From Clostridia bacterium (GTDB lineage Bacteria; Bacillota; Clostridia; Peptostreptococcales; Anaerovoracaceae): a stretch of 64,000 nt of DNA. This document shows positions 25,306 through 35,800 of this stretch, one piece after another; position 1 is the first letter of the stretch, and the number at the start of each line of letters is the position of its first letter. The notes under the pieces were generated by a model, which was not told the DNA's origin, ran no database searches, and saw nothing but the letters and a program-made list of their open reading frames with translations. The translations under genes and the position numbers were made by a program. Location of the stretch: the NCBI GenBank assembly GCA_902363595.1, contig CABJAP010000001.1, positions 310,001-374,000 on the forward strand, read 5' to 3'.

Positions 25306-27222
25306 ATGCATTGGAATATTGCAGCAGAATGTATTTCATTCGTATACTTGCTTATCATTTGGTTCTATTCCCGAAAAAGCAGCTTGGTCCCATCGCTGAA
25401 AAACCGCTTGTTCTACTTTTGTTTCGCAGCGACTTTTTGCGCGATCGGCTTTAACATTTTATCGACCGCAATGCTTTCATACCCGGAGCACTCCATCAAT
25501 CTTTTGACCTGGCTTGTGACGACCATCTATTTCATCGCCACTCCTCTGATGGGAATGGCTTACTTTTTCTATACCATCGCAACAGTCTTCGAAGGCCAGG
25601 GAAACGCTCTTAAAATCATGAAATGGACATCCATTCCAGGAATTTTCTACTTGGTGCTGGTGTTGATCAACCCCTTCTGCAAAGAGCTGTTCCACATCGA
25701 CGCATCCGGCGCATATTTCCAGGGACCCCTGATCATAACCACTTACCTGATCTTCTACATTTACTGCCTGGCAGCGATCACCGTCGCTTTTGTCAGAAGA
25801 AAACAGGTGGACCCCATTATTAGAAAAATTCTGGCCACCTTTCCCATTATCGCAGTGCTGGTCATCATTGTTCAGCAGCTTTATCCCACCGTCATTTTGT
25901 CCGGATCCGCCGCCACCTGCGCGCTGCTGATCATCTATTTGTATTTGCAGAACAAACAGAATTCCACCGATTATTTAACCGGATTGCCCAACAGGCAGGA
26001 ATTCCTCAAAATGCTGGAATTGCAGACGAGAAAATCGCGAAATTTTACCCTCATTGTACTCTCGCTGAGGGACTTTCGCCGCGTCAACGATACATACGGC
26101 CAGCATACAGGGGATCGATTTCTACGTGAAATTGGAAACTTTTTAATTAAAAGAGCGCAACCGCATTGTTTATATCGTTACGGAGGAGATGAATTTGCTC
26201 TGCTCTGTCAAGGTACAAGCGATCAAGACATAAAAAAGATTGTAGAGAGCCTGACCGCCCGTATGCAGGAACCCTGGTCAGTAGACGAAAACAGCTGTGT
26301 CATTCCGGCAGCCATCGGTATCGTACGCTACCCTCAAAGCGCAAAGGTTGTCGAAGATTTAATCAATGGCATTGAATATGCAGTAGCCAAGGCAAAAGAC
26401 AGCAAGCGGGCAGGCGCGTATTACTGCGGTCAGGAGATGCTGAAAGCAGTGCGCAGGCGATCACAGATTATCACTATTTTAGAGAAAAACCTGGAAGCAA
26501 ACACCTTTTCTGTTTTTTATCAGCCGATCATATCTAATCATACCGGACAATATGTGGTTGCCGAATCCCTGCTGCGAATTCCCAATTCGCCTCTTGGTCC
26601 TTTGTATCCCAACGAATTTATTCCCATTGCAGAGGATACGGGGATCATTGTCGATATCACCTATCAGGTTTTACAAAAGACATGCCGGTTCATCAATCGA
26701 ATATCAGAAGTAAACCCTAATTTTGAAGGGGTCCATGTGAATTTTTCCGGGCATATGTTCTCACAGATAGATTTGGCGGACCGGGTGGAGGGAATTATAA
26801 CCAGCAGCGGTACTCCTTTTAACAAGATCAAAATAGAGATAACCGAAAGCATTTTGCTGGAAAACACTAAATGCGTCAGTGAGTTCGCAGAGCGTATGCA
26901 GAAAAAAGGTGTACGCATGGAGCTGGATGATTTCGGGACAGGCTATTCCAATATTGTATCTGTTATGACCATGCCTCTGGATACGGTAAAATTGGATAAA
27001 AGCCTGATTTGGGCTGCCATGAATAGTAAAAAGTCCGCGATGATGGTCAGAAGTATTACAAGAATTTTCCACGAAATGGGGATGCAGGTATTAGCGGAAG
27101 GCGTAGAGACAGAGGAACAAGAACGCTTTGTCAGCCAATGCGGAATTGATTTGATCCAAGGATTCCTGTTTGCCAAACCAATGGCCGAAGATGAAGCGTT
27201 TGCTTGGCTCAGAAAACTTTGA
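25306..27222 (+). CDS. Membrane protein with GGDEF and EAL domains (cyclic di-GMP turnover)
   Basis: A 638-residue signalling enzyme. Seven or so membrane spans fill residues 1-215. The GGDEF domain (about 225-380) has an intact RYGGDEF active site, no inhibitory RxxD just before it, and can in principle make c-di-GMP. The EAL domain (about 390-635) has ESL for the EAL triplet (the Glu is kept), HVNFSG, EITES, DDFGTGYS, KLDKS, LAEGVET and IQGF, so all metal and catalytic residues of a phosphodiesterase are present. Which activity dominates cannot be told. AGAGGTG precedes the ATG. Single gene after the island; its input is presumably sensed in the membrane. Confidence 0.92.
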   Translation: MHWNIAAECISFVYLLIIWFYSRKSSLVPSLKNRLFYFCFAATFCAIGFNILSTAMLSYPEHSINLLTWLVTTIYFIATPLMGMAYFFYTIATVFEGQGNALKIMKWTSIPGIFYLVLVLINPFCKELFHIDASGAYFQGPLIITTYLIFYIYCLAAITVAFVRRKQVDPIIRKILATFPIIAVLVIIVQQLYPTVILSGSAATCALLIIYLYLQNKQNSTDYLTGLPNRQEFLKMLELQTRKSRNFTLIVLSLRDFRRVNDTYGQHTGDRFLREIGNFLIKRAQPHCLYRYGGDEFALLCQGTSDQDIKKIVESLTARMQEPWSVDENSCVIPAAIGIVRYPQSAKVVEDLINGIEYAVAKAKDSKRAGAYYCGQEMLKAVRRRSQIITILEKNLEANTFSVFYQPIISNHTGQYVVAESLLRIPNSPLGPLYPNEFIPIAEDTGIIVDITYQVLQKTCRFINRISEVNPNFEGVHVNFSGHMFSQIDLADRVEGIITSSGTPFNKIKIEITESILLENTKCVSEFAERMQKKGVRMELDDFGTGYSNIVSVMTMPLDTVKLDKSLIWAAMNSKKSAMMVRSITRIFHEMGMQVLAEGVETEEQERFVSQCGIDLIQGFLFAKPMAEDEAFAWLRKL

Positions 27223-27269
27223 GCAGCCGCAGCCGTAGGAAATTTTGAACAATATTCACATAAAATTTC

Positions 27270-27299
27270 TTGACAATAACCCCCAAGATATAGTATATT
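27270..27299 (+). promoter_or_regulatory. Promoter of the pfl riboswitch transcript
   Basis: TTGACA (27270-27275), 18-base spacer, TATATT (27294-27299). The predicted start at about 27305 coincides with the first helix of the riboswitch. Confidence 0.7.
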
Positions 27300-27302
27300 C
27301 AA

Positions 27303-27376
27303 AAAGTCATATGACTGACGGAAGTGGAAAAAACCACATGGAGTATGATCGTGAACTAAAGCCGACCGTCTGGGCT
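27303..27376 (+). promoter_or_regulatory. ZTP/ZMP riboswitch (pfl motif)
   Basis: It has the motif's diagnostic blocks in order: a first helix (GTCATA with TATGAT), GACTGACGG, a GTGG/CCAC hairpin, ATGGAGTAT, then the second subdomain GCCGACCGTCTGGGC, whose CCGTC/GACGG pseudoknot partner lies in the first block. The family binds ZMP/ZTP, signals of 10-formyl-tetrahydrofolate shortage. The 3' subdomain is shared with the terminator at 27358-27405, the usual design in which ligand binding prevents termination. It sits directly upstream of pyruvate formate-lyase, one of the gene classes for which the motif was named. Confidence 0.88.
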
Positions 27377-27405
27377 AAGAAAAAGCCCGGATGGTGCGGC
27401 TTTTT
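27358..27405 (+). terminator. Riboswitch expression-platform terminator
   Basis: AAAGCCG-ACCGTC-TGGGCT pairs with AGCCCG-GATGGT-(G)-CGGCTTT around a six-base loop, ending in TTTTT. The left arm is the riboswitch's ligand-binding 3' subdomain, so forming one structure excludes the other. Confidence 0.85.
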
Positions 27406-27439
27406 CTATTTTGATCGATTATATGGAGGGAAAGATAAC

Positions 27440-29671
27440 ATGCGCAAAGAATGGGAAGGATTTAATAGCGGAAACTGGAGACACGTGATCGATGTAAGGA
27501 ATTTTATTCAAAAAAACGTAACGCCCTACAGCGGCGACGACTCTTTTTTGGAAGGACCCACCGCACGAACGGAAAAAGTCTGGAACAGATGCAAAGAACT
27601 TTTGCTGGAAGAGATCGAACATGGTATTTATGATGTAGAAACTGACGTAGTTTCCGGTATCGATAACTTTAAGCCGGGATACATTGATCAGGAAAACGAA
27701 GTGATCGTAGGACTTCAGACAGATGCTCCTCTCAAACGCATGGTCAACCTCTACGGCGGTATCCGTATGGCTGAATCCGCCCTGGAGCAGTACGGATATG
27801 AAATGAATCCGGAAATCAAACGGCGTTTTCATGAATTCCGTAAAACCCACAATGAAGGTGTGTTCGATGCTTATCCCAATCGAACCAAGGTTGCAAGACA
27901 TAACGGCCTTTTGACCGGCCTTCCCGATGCCTATGGAAGAGGCCGGATCATCGGCGATTACAGGAGAATTGCGCTCTACGGCATCGATTATCTGATCGAG
28001 CAGAAACAGCAGGATATTGAGATGGCCGACGGTCCGATGACCGATGAGCTGATCCGTATCCGGGAAGAGCTCCGCGAGCAGGTGCGCGCACTGAAAGAAG
28101 TTAAGGCCATGGCTGCAAAGTATGGAATCGACCTGAGCCAGCCTGCGGCCGACGCTCGTGAGGCCGTACAGTTTGTGTACCTGGGATACCTGGCCGGTGT
28201 TAAGGAGAACAACGGAGCGGCCACTTCTTTGGGAAGAACGTCCACCTTCCTGGATATCTATATCCAGCGCGATCTGGAGCGGGGGACGCTGACGGAAAAA
28301 GAAGCCCAGGAATTGATCGATCAGTTTGTCATTAAGCTGCGCTTGGTGCGCCATCTGAGAACCCCCGAATACAACGAACTCTTTGGAGGCGATCCTACCT
28401 GGGTAACGGAAGCCATCGGAGGTATGAGCGTAAAGGGAACAACGCTGGTTACGAAAAACTCCTTCCGTTATCTCCATACCCTGAAAAACCTCGGTACAGC
28501 GCCGGAGCCCAATCTGACCGTGCTCTGGAGCCAGAATCTTCCGGAAAATTTCAAGCGCTACTGTACCAAGATGAGTATTGAGACCGATTCCATCCAGTAT
28601 GAAAACGATGACGTGATGCGCCCTGTTTACGGCGACGATTATGCCATTTCCTGCTGCGTTTCCGCCATGAGCGTGGGCAAGCAGATGCAGTTTTTCGGCG
28701 CCCGGGCCAATGTGATCAAATCCCTGCTCTATGCCATCAACGGCGGCGTGGACGAGCTGACGGGCGATCTGGTCATCCCCAAAATCAAGCCTCTTGAATA
28801 CGACGATGTTTTGGATTTCAACGAAGTTATGCTCAGCTATAAGAAAGTACTTGCTTATGTTGCCGAGCTCTATGTGGATACTATGAATGTGATCCATTAT
28901 ATGCATGATAAATACGCCTATGAAGCAAGCCAGATGGCCCTGCATGATACCCACGTTGAAAGGCTGACGGCTTTCGGCATCGCAGGACTTTCCTGTGCAG
29001 CGGATTCGCTTTCTGCGATTAAATTTGCAAAAGTCCGCCCGGTTCGCAATGAACAGGGCGTTGCCGTTGATTTTGAAGTAGAAGGGGATTTCCCCAAATA
29101 CGGAAATGACGACGATGCAGTCGACGATATTGCCATTGAAATTGTTAAGCATTTTTCCGCAGAGCTGAAAAAGCATCCGATGTACAGAGATGCCAGACAT
29201 ACGCTGTCAGCATTGACCATCACTTCCAATGTCATGTATGGGAAAAAGACCGGGAACACACCGGACGGCAGAAAATATGGAGAACCGCTGGCGCCGGGAG
29301 CAAACCCGATGCACGGAAGAGATGTGAACGGTGCAGTGGCTTCGCTCAATACCGTTGCAAAGATTCCATATCGCACCGTATGCCAGGACGGCGTTTCCAA
29401 TACCTTCTCCATTGTCCCGGAAGCACTGGGCAAGGATGCGCCACAGCAGGAATACAATTTAGTGTCGCTGCTGGACGGTTACTTCTGCCAGGGAGCTCAT
29501 CATCTCAACGTGAATGTGATGCGAAAAGAGCTTTTGAAAAAAGCAATGGAGCATCCGGAACAGTATCCGTCTCTAACGATCCGTGTATCCGGCTACGCCG
29601 TCAACTTTGTGCGCCTCAGCAGAGAGCAGCAGGAAGAAGTGATCAAGCGGACTTTCCACGGAGCAATGTAA
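27440..29671 (+). CDS. pflB: Pyruvate formate-lyase (formate C-acetyltransferase)
   Basis: A 743-residue glycyl-radical enzyme converting pyruvate and CoA to acetyl-CoA and formate. Adjacent catalytic cysteines are at 405-406 ([12 protein letters not shown]); the radical glycine is G718 in [12 protein letters not shown] near the C-terminus. Length and motifs are those of true PFL, not of diol dehydratase or choline lyase relatives. The start is ATG 27440 after TGGAGGG; the frame's upstream extension runs through the riboswitch and is not translated. Expression is probably ZTP-controlled. The radical SAM activating enzyme (pflA), often next door, is not in this window. Formate made here may leave through the channel at 40517. 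Confidence 0.96.
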   Translation: MRKEWEGFNSGNWRHVIDVRNFIQKNVTPYSGDDSFLEGPTARTEKVWNRCKELLLEEIEHGIYDVETDVVSGIDNFKPGYIDQENEVIVGLQTDAPLKRMVNLYGGIRMAESALEQYGYEMNPEIKRRFHEFRKTHNEGVFDAYPNRTKVARHNGLLTGLPDAYGRGRIIGDYRRIALYGIDYLIEQKQQDIEMADGPMTDELIRIREELREQVRALKEVKAMAAKYGIDLSQPAADAREAVQFVYLGYLAGVKENNGAATSLGRTSTFLDIYIQRDLERGTLTEKEAQELIDQFVIKLRLVRHLRTPEYNELFGGDPTWVTEAIGGMSVKGTTLVTKNSFRYLHTLKNLGTAPEPNLTVLWSQNLPENFKRYCTKMSIETDSIQYENDDVMRPVYGDDYAISCCVSAMSVGKQMQFFGARANVIKSLLYAINGGVDELTGDLVIPKIKPLEYDDVLDFNEVMLSYKKVLAYVAELYVDTMNVIHYMHDKYAYEASQMALHDTHVERLTAFGIAGLSCAADSLSAIKFAKVRPVRNEQGVAVDFEVEGDFPKYGNDDDAVDDIAIEIVKHFSAELKKHPMYRDARHTLSALTITSNVMYGKKTGNTPDGRKYGEPLAPGANPMHGRDVNGAVASLNTVAKIPYRTVCQDGVSNTFSIVPEALGKDAPQQEYNLVSLLDGYFCQGAHHLNVNVMRKELLKKAMEHPEQYPSLTIRVSGYAVNFVRLSREQQEEVIKRTFHGAM

Positions 29672-29708
29672 AAATTATGACATTATTATTAATAATTCCT
29701 GATTTTTC

Positions 29709-29737
29709 TTGCATAAGAACTGGCATCAATCTATAAT
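29709..29737 (+). promoter_or_regulatory. Sigma-A-type promoter
   Basis: TTGCAT (29709-29714), 17 bases, TATAAT (29732-29737), 48 bases before the DUF4234 gene. Confidence 0.7.
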
Positions 29738-29785
29738 TGGAACGTATCATAGGATTAGTAAGTAAAAGAAGGGATAGAAACAGAA

Positions 29786-30136
29786 ATGAACAGAAACATA
29801 GCTTTATCGATTGTATTATCGATTGTAACCTGCGGCATTTATTCGATCTATTGGTTTGTTGTGCTGACTGACGAGGTGAATCGGGAAAAGCCGGAATACG
29901 CTGCGGATATGTCCGGTATCGCCTGTTTTTTGCTCAGCCTGATCACCTGCAACATCTATGGTATCTATTGGGCGTTTAAAATGGGGGAAAAACTGGATAC
30001 GATCAAATCGGAAAGGGGCATCGTTACCGGCCATGACAGCAATGTGCTGTACTTGATCCTGGAATTGTTCGGATTTAACATCATTGTGCTGGCCTTATCC
30101 CAAAACGAGATGAATAAAATTCACCCGATTTATTAG
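29786..30136 (+). CDS. DUF4234 family membrane protein
   Basis: A 116-residue protein with the DUF4234 pattern: two hydrophobic hairpins containing CGIYSIYWFVVLTDEVN (about residues 13-29) and CNIYGIYWAFKMGEKLD (about 55-72), then a C-terminal span ending in LSQNEMNKIHPIY. The repeated I-Y-x-I-Y-W motif marks the family. Function unknown. GAAGGG stands before the ATG. The DUF2752 gene starts two bases after its stop; these two small membrane families are often neighbours in Firmicutes. Confidence 0.85.
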   Translation: MNRNIALSIVLSIVTCGIYSIYWFVVLTDEVNREKPEYAADMSGIACFLLSLITCNIYGIYWAFKMGEKLDTIKSERGIVTGHDSNVLYLILELFGFNIIVLALSQNEMNKIHPIY

Positions 30137-30137
30137 C

Positions 30138-30518
30138 ATGATGGAGTCTGGCAGAAAACGCTGCAGAAAAGTTGCTTTGATCTGGGGAAGCCTCCTTTCG
30201 GCAGGCCTAATCTTTGCATACGGAGCTGTTCACTGGGGGTGGTGTCTGCCTTGTATTTTTAATCAGGCCACGGGCCTTAAATGCCCAGGCTGCGGAGTAT
30301 CACGGATGTGTCTTGCCCTTTTGCGCTTTGATTTTGCCGCCGCATTTTCCTGGAATCCAGCAGTTTTTCTTTGCCTCCCCTTTCTTGCGTATCTGTTGAT
30401 CTCGCTCAGTCTGCGGTACATACGTCTGGGCGGTTTGCAGCTGAGCAAGTGGCAGCAGCGGGGATGCTGGATAATGGTCGCATTTCTGCTGGCCTTTGGA
30501 ATTTTTAGAAATCTGTAA
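30138..30518 (+). CDS. DUF2752 family membrane protein
   Basis: A 126-residue membrane protein with the DUF2752 signature CPGCGVSRMCLALLRFDF (about residues 47-64), which follows the WCLPCIFNQATGLK loop. Three hydrophobic segments lie near 15-32, 65-90 and 108-124. The CPxCG motif suggests a metal or redox site, but no activity is known. The start is one of two consecutive ATGs; no strong ribosome site, so it probably depends on coupled translation from the DUF4234 gene. Confidence 0.85.
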   Translation: MMESGRKRCRKVALIWGSLLSAGLIFAYGAVHWGWCLPCIFNQATGLKCPGCGVSRMCLALLRFDFAAAFSWNPAVFLCLPFLAYLLISLSLRYIRLGGLQLSKWQQRGCWIMVAFLLAFGIFRNL

Positions 30519-30551
30519 AGTTTTTTTTATACAAATAAACAGGAAACTTTG

Positions 30552-30580
30552 TTGAATTTTGTTTCAAATCGTAATATAAT
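30552..30580 (+). promoter_or_regulatory. Promoter of the MATE gene
   Basis: TTGAAT (30552-30557), 17-base spacer, TATAAT (30575-30580); transcription should begin near 30587, giving a leader of about 22 bases. Confidence 0.75.
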
Positions 30581-30608
30581 ATCTCCTTGTGATAAGGAGG
30601 TATTTTTT

Positions 30609-31994
30609 ATGAGTGAACAGATTCAGGGAAACAAGATGGGCACTATGCCGATCGGAAAATTGATTGCGACTATGTCCTGGCCAGCTATTTTATCCATGTT
30701 GATTCAGGCGCTTTATAACATTGTCGACAGTATCTTTGTGTCGATGATCAGTGAGCAGGCTTTGTCTGCGGTTACCTACATCTTTCCTGTGCAGATGCTG
30801 CTTATCGCAGTTGGCGTCGGTACCGGCGTCGGCATCAATTCTCTCATCTCCAGAAGATTGGGAGCCAAACGCTTTGAAGAAGCCAATATGGCGGCAAGCT
30901 GCGGTTACCGGCTGTCCTTTTTCAATTGGATTGGATTTGCCTTAATCGGAATCATTTTTTCCAACATTTACATGAATTTTCTTTCCGATACGCCCTATAT
31001 TGTGGAGAACGGGATTGACTACATGCGTATCATTACAATTGGTTCGATTTTTGTATTGGTACAAGTTACAACCGAGAAGATTCTTCAGGCAACTGGAAAT
31101 ATGCTCTTTCCAATGCTTTGCAGCATAGTAGGAGCCGCAACGAACATTGTTCTGGATCCGATTTTGATCTTTGGAATCGGCCCATTCCCCCAAATGGGTG
31201 TTACCGGCGCAGCGGTAGCTACGATCATCGGACAACTGTTTTCCATGATCTTGGGACAAATTCTTCTGTTTAGAAAGGACCATCAAGTGGTTGTAAAAGT
31301 TCGCGGCTTTAAGATGGAAAAAAACGTAATACGGGATATTTATTCGGTAGGTCTTCCGGCTATTTTAATGCAGGCGATGCTTTCCATTCTCCAATTTGGG
31401 CTCAACGCTATTTTGGCAGGTCTTTCTGAAACGGCAGTTGCTGTAAATGGTGTCTATGGAAGATTGCAATCCTTTATCTTCATGCCGGTGTTCGGCCTCA
31501 ACCAAGGTGCTTTGCCGGTAATGGGGTACAACTACGGAGTCAGGGACAAAGAACGTCTGACAAAGGCATTTAAAGTGGCCTTTTTGATAGCATTTGTGAT
31601 TATGACTGTGGGCTTGATTCTATTTCAGCTGTTCCCGCGTCAGTTTTTAAGTCTTTTCAATGCCTCCGAAGGTATGTATCAAATCGGGATTCCGGCGCTG
31701 CGGACCATCAGTCTCTGTTTTATTCCCGCCTCCTTTGGTATCCTGGCATCGTCCTTTTTCCAGGCCACGGGGCACGGCGTCATGAGCCTTTGGGCATCGC
31801 TGATCCGCCAGATGATTGGAATTCTGCCCCTGGCGTGGCTGCTGGCCAGATTAGGAGGATTGGGAATGGTATGGTACGCTTTTCCCATCGCAGAAGTAAT
31901 GGGAATTGTCTTCAGTATTATCGCCATGCGCCATATTTTCAAAAAAGATATTGCCAGACTGGATGCGAACGAATCGCCCGCATCCTCAACGTAG
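30609..31994 (+). CDS. MATE family efflux transporter
   Basis: A 461-residue membrane protein with about twelve spans in two related halves. MATE hallmarks are the N-terminal MGTMPIGKLIATMSWPAILSML, the first-helix region ALYNIVDSIFVSMIS, GVGTGVGINSLISRRLG near 80 and the second-half PVFGLNQGALPVMGYNYGVRD near 305. These proteins extrude cationic compounds with Na+ or H+. ATG 30609 follows AAGGAGG; the frame's upstream extension covers the promoter. Its 3' end overlaps the convergent YkgJ-like gene by nine bases. Substrate unknown. Confidence 0.93.
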   Translation: MSEQIQGNKMGTMPIGKLIATMSWPAILSMLIQALYNIVDSIFVSMISEQALSAVTYIFPVQMLLIAVGVGTGVGINSLISRRLGAKRFEEANMAASCGYRLSFFNWIGFALIGIIFSNIYMNFLSDTPYIVENGIDYMRIITIGSIFVLVQVTTEKILQATGNMLFPMLCSIVGAATNIVLDPILIFGIGPFPQMGVTGAAVATIIGQLFSMILGQILLFRKDHQVVVKVRGFKMEKNVIRDIYSVGLPAILMQAMLSILQFGLNAILAGLSETAVAVNGVYGRLQSFIFMPVFGLNQGALPVMGYNYGVRDKERLTKAFKVAFLIAFVIMTVGLILFQLFPRQFLSLFNASEGMYQIGIPALRTISLCFIPASFGILASSFFQATGHGVMSLWASLIRQMIGILPLAWLLARLGGLGMVWYAFPIAEVMGIVFSIIAMRHIFKKDIARLDANESPASST

Positions 31995-32549
31995 AATTTT
32001 AATGGGGACGCCGTCAGCTTCCCGGTCCTCGGAATCCATACGTACCAGATCATATATGAGAGGATCCTCAATCAAATGCGTCCAGACTGTATAAGTAGCC
32101 TGGATAAAAGAATGGCTGAGGACGATCTCCTGCTCAATCAAAGGGCAGGAATAGGGAAGGGGCACTGTAGATAAAATCAAGTGCAGCCTTCCTTTTTTTA
32201 AGTGGGGTGCCAGGGGGAAAAAACGGCATTGGAGCGGTCTATGTTTCCTGGGGCATAGTGGCGGCGTTTTACAACGTATAAAATAGATTTTGCCAAACCA
32301 GGAGTCGGGGAAATCAAAGTCTTCAGCCAGTTCTTCCGACCATTTAAGCCAGTTTTCCTGCTGTGTGAATAACTTTTCTTCCCCGGGAAGCAAATAAATT
32401 CCCAGCTTAAAATCATCATCATCGCTGTCTCCGCCGCAGGTGCAGCAGGCAGCGCCGCATAGCTTTCCGCAGTCCGATTCAATGGGAGAAACCCGGTCCA
32501 GCAGCCGGTAAATAGCCTGATAGGTACTTTTTCGTATTGTGCTTTTCAT
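31986..32549 (-). CDS. YkgJ-like cysteine cluster protein
   Basis: A 187-residue soluble protein, one of two - strand genes. Cysteines are arranged as a metal or Fe-S cluster site: DCGKLCGAACC near residues 22-33, then CGG, CKTPPLCP and the terminal-side motif LQCRFFPLAP (about 115-125), which is the YkgJ/CxxCxxCC family pattern. An acidic SDDDDF follows the first cluster. ATG 32549 has AAGGAG at the right distance; the frame runs a few codons further upstream. The cluster's role is unknown, and a zinc-bound alternative is equally possible. It converges on the MATE gene with overlapping ends. Confidence 0.75.
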   Translation of the reverse strand: MKSTIRKSTYQAIYRLLDRVSPIESDCGKLCGAACCTCGGDSDDDDFKLGIYLLPGEEKLFTQQENWLKWSEELAEDFDFPDSWFGKIYFIRCKTPPLCPRKHRPLQCRFFPLAPHLKKGRLHLILSTVPLPYSCPLIEQEIVLSHSFIQATYTVWTHLIEDPLIYDLVRMDSEDREADGVPIKILR

Positions 32550-32603
32550 ACAAAACTCCTTCGTTATTCTCAAAAATTAGTATAACATAAATGAAAAAGC
32601 CTG

Positions 32604-32616
32604 TGCTATAATAGAC
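32604..32616 (+). promoter_or_regulatory. Upstream extended -10 promoter candidate
   Basis: TGCTATAATAGAC, an extended -10 with TATAAT at 32607-32612. The same 13 bases recur at 32709-32721. No clear -35 box. Confidence 0.4.
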
Positions 32617-32708
32617 CTCAATCTTGATTAATTTGTTTTATTGCTGAAAGAACGGGTATATATATAAGTAGTTTTTGACGAAATTGTAGGGACTTCCGTA
32701 GGTTTTTA

Positions 32709-32721
32709 TGCTATAATAGAC
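32709..32721 (+). promoter_or_regulatory. Extended -10 promoter of the activator gene
   Basis: TGC-TATAAT (TATAAT at 32712-32717) with the same downstream bases as the copy at 32604. It leaves a leader of about 105 bases before ATG 32829, in which I see no known riboswitch. Confidence 0.5.
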
Positions 32722-32828
32722 GCATTGTTTTATGCTGCAGCAAATATAAAAAATTTGTGAGAAACCTGCTGCGGCAATGCATACAGGCTATGATACCCTA
32801 AAATAGTTTCATGTGTAATGAGGTAATT

Positions 32829-35800
32829 ATGAGATTAGGTATAGATGTAGGATCAACAACAGTAAAGTTAGTTCTGCTGGATGAAAGCGGAACAATTATA
32901 TACAGCCGCTATGAGCGGCATATGTCCAATGTATTCGAAACGGTTGTCCAGCTGCTGCAGGACCTCCACGACCAGTATCCTCAGGCAGTGGTAAGTTCTG
33001 TTATAACTGGTTCGGGCGGCCTTTCTCTATCCCAGCTGCTGCAGATTCCGTTTGAGCAGGAAGTTGTAACTTGCAGTAGGGCAGTGGAGACCCTGATTCC
33101 CCAGACAGACGTAGCAATTGAGCTGGGCGGGGAAGATGCGAAAATTACATTTTATGGTCAGACGATTGAGCAGCGTATGAATGGAACTTGCGCCGGCGGC
33201 ACGGGAGCCTTTATCGATCAGATGGCCGTGCTTCTCAATACAGATGCTTCTGGACTTAACGAAGCTGCAAAGAGCCAGAAGATGATCTATCCCATCGCCG
33301 CCCGCTGCGGCGTATTTGCGAAAACAGATATTCAGCCGCTAATTAATGAAGGGGCTGGCATTGAGGACTTGTCTGCTTCGATTTTTCAGGCAGTGGTCAA
33401 TCAAACGATCAGTGGATTGGCCTGTGGGCGGACGATCAAAGGCAAGGTAGCATTCCTAGGCGGACCGCTTTCTTTCTTGTCTGAGTTGAGACACCGTTTC
33501 ATCGAAACGCTGGATCTTTCGGAAGAAGATGTGATTTTTCCTGAAAACTCCAAATATTTTGTAGCCATTGGTGCTGCTATGACGGCAGACAAATATGAGG
33601 AAGCCCCCCTGACTGGGATCGTAGAACGGATTGAGAAAGCTGATCAGTCAGAACTGTCCGATACCCGTCATATTGAGCCCTTGTTTCAGAATCACGGCGA
33701 GTATGAAGAGTTTGTAAACCGTCATCGCAAGGATACCATCAAACGAAAAGACATCAAAAAGGCCAGGGGCAAACTGTTCCTTGGAATTGACGCCGGCTCT
33801 ACGACTACCAAGGCGGCGCTCATTGACAACGAAAAGCACCTGCTCTATTCCTTCTACAAAAATAATGAAGGAAAGCCCATTGAAGCCGTTATGATGATGC
33901 TCAAGGAGTTGTACGCCATGATACCCAAGGATGCGTTCATTGCCAACTCCACGGTTACCGGATACGGGGAAGGCCTGATCAAGGCGGCCTTTAAGGTTGA
34001 CTTGGGTGAAATTGAGACCATGGCCCATTATAAGGGTGCGGAGGAATTTCTTCCGGGCGTTGAGTTTATTCTCGATATCGGCGGCCAGGATATGAAATGC
34101 ATGAAGATCAAAGATAATGCCATTTACAATATCATGCTCAATGAAGCCTGTTCGTCAGGGTGCGGCTCCTTCATCGAAACGTATGCCAAATCAGTAAATA
34201 TGGATGTACAGACCTTTGCCAGAGAAGCTCTGTTTGCCAAGGCTCCGGTTGATCTGGGGACTCGCTGCACGGTCTTTATGAATTCGAAAGTAAAACAGGC
34301 TCAAAAGGAAGGTGCTACCATTGGAGATATATCCGCCGGCCTTTCCTACAGTGTGATTAAAAATGCTTTATATAAAGTGATAAAACTGCGAAATCCGGAA
34401 GATGCAGGGCAGAAAATTGTCGTTCAAGGAGGCACCTTCTTAAACGATGCAGTACTTCGCAGTATCGAAAAGATTATCGGTAAAGATGTGGTGCGTCCAG
34501 ATATTTCGGGGATCATGGGCGCATACGGTGCAGCGGTCATCGCTAGGGAAAATTATGTTAAGGATACGGAATCGTCTATTCTCAAAATGGATGAAATGGA
34601 TTCGTTTACCGTAGAAAATACCCACACCCGATGCAAAGGCTGCGAGAACAATTGTCTGCTGACAATCAATAAATTCAACGACGGAAGCCGTTTTATCACC
34701 GGAAACCGCTGTGAAAAAGGCGAGGGCAAGACCAACGAGGAAAACAAACTGCCCAATTTGTATGAATATAAGTTTAAACGGCTGTTCAGCTATACGCCGC
34801 TGACAGAAGAAGATTCTACCAGAGGCACCATCGGCATTCCGAGGGTTTTGAATATGTATGAGAACTATCCCTTCTGGTTTGTATTTTTTACGGAACTGGG
34901 ATTTCGGGTGCAGCTGTCTCCTCCGTCCAGCAAAGAATTGTATGAAAGCGGTATGGAAACCATTTCTTCCGATACGGCTTGCTATCCGGCAAAACTGGTT
35001 CACGGGCATATCAAATGGCTGGTGGATCAAGGGGTGAAATGGATTTTTTACCCCAGTATCAACTATGAGCGCATAGAAGACCCAACAGCGCCCAACCACT
35101 ATAATTGCCCAATTGTAGCGACTTACCCGGAAGTAATAGCCGGGAACATGGACGATGTGTTCGAGGAAAACGGCGTTACTTTCTCCCATCCGTTCATTCC
35201 CTATGATAACGATGAATTTCTGGCAAGAGAAATGTATAAAGTCCTAAAACGGAGCGGCGTTACTAGAACCCATGTGGAATACGCTGTGAAGCGGGGCCGC
35301 CAGGAGGATAAGCGATTCCGCGACGACCTGAAGAAAAAAGGCGAATATTCTTTGAAATACGCCAGAGACCATAAGAAGAAAGCCATTGTTCTGGCCGGAC
35401 GTCCATATCACTTGGACCCTGAAATCAATCATGGAATTGATCAGATTATCAGCTCCTTTGATATGGTTGTCGTAACAGAGGACTCCATTGCCCATCTGGG
35501 CAAACTGGCCCGGCCGCTGCGAGTACTGGACCAGTGGATGTATCATTCCCGTCTGTATAAAGCGGCAACTTTTGTCGGAACCACCGATGATGTGGAGCTG
35601 GTGCAGCTGAACTCTTTCGGATGCGGTCTGGATGCCGTAACCACCGATCAAGTGGAAGAAATTACAAAGAAAAACAACAAACTTTACACGGTACTGAAGA
35701 TTGATGAGGGTTCTAACCTGGGGGCTGCCAGAATTCGAATCCGTTCGTTGAAAGCGGCTATGGATGAGCGGGAAAAGAATAACATTCAGCATATTGAAAA

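Noticed and set aside
27419..29200. A 593-codon open frame on the - strand opposite pyruvate formate-lyase
   Set aside because: It mirrors the codon use of a strongly conserved + strand gene, has no ribosome site and no family resemblance.
30583..30595. CTCCTT-GTGAT-AAGGAG hairpin that would hide the MATE ribosome site
   Set aside because: The promoter at 30552-30580 places the transcription start near 30587, so most of the left arm is not transcribed.
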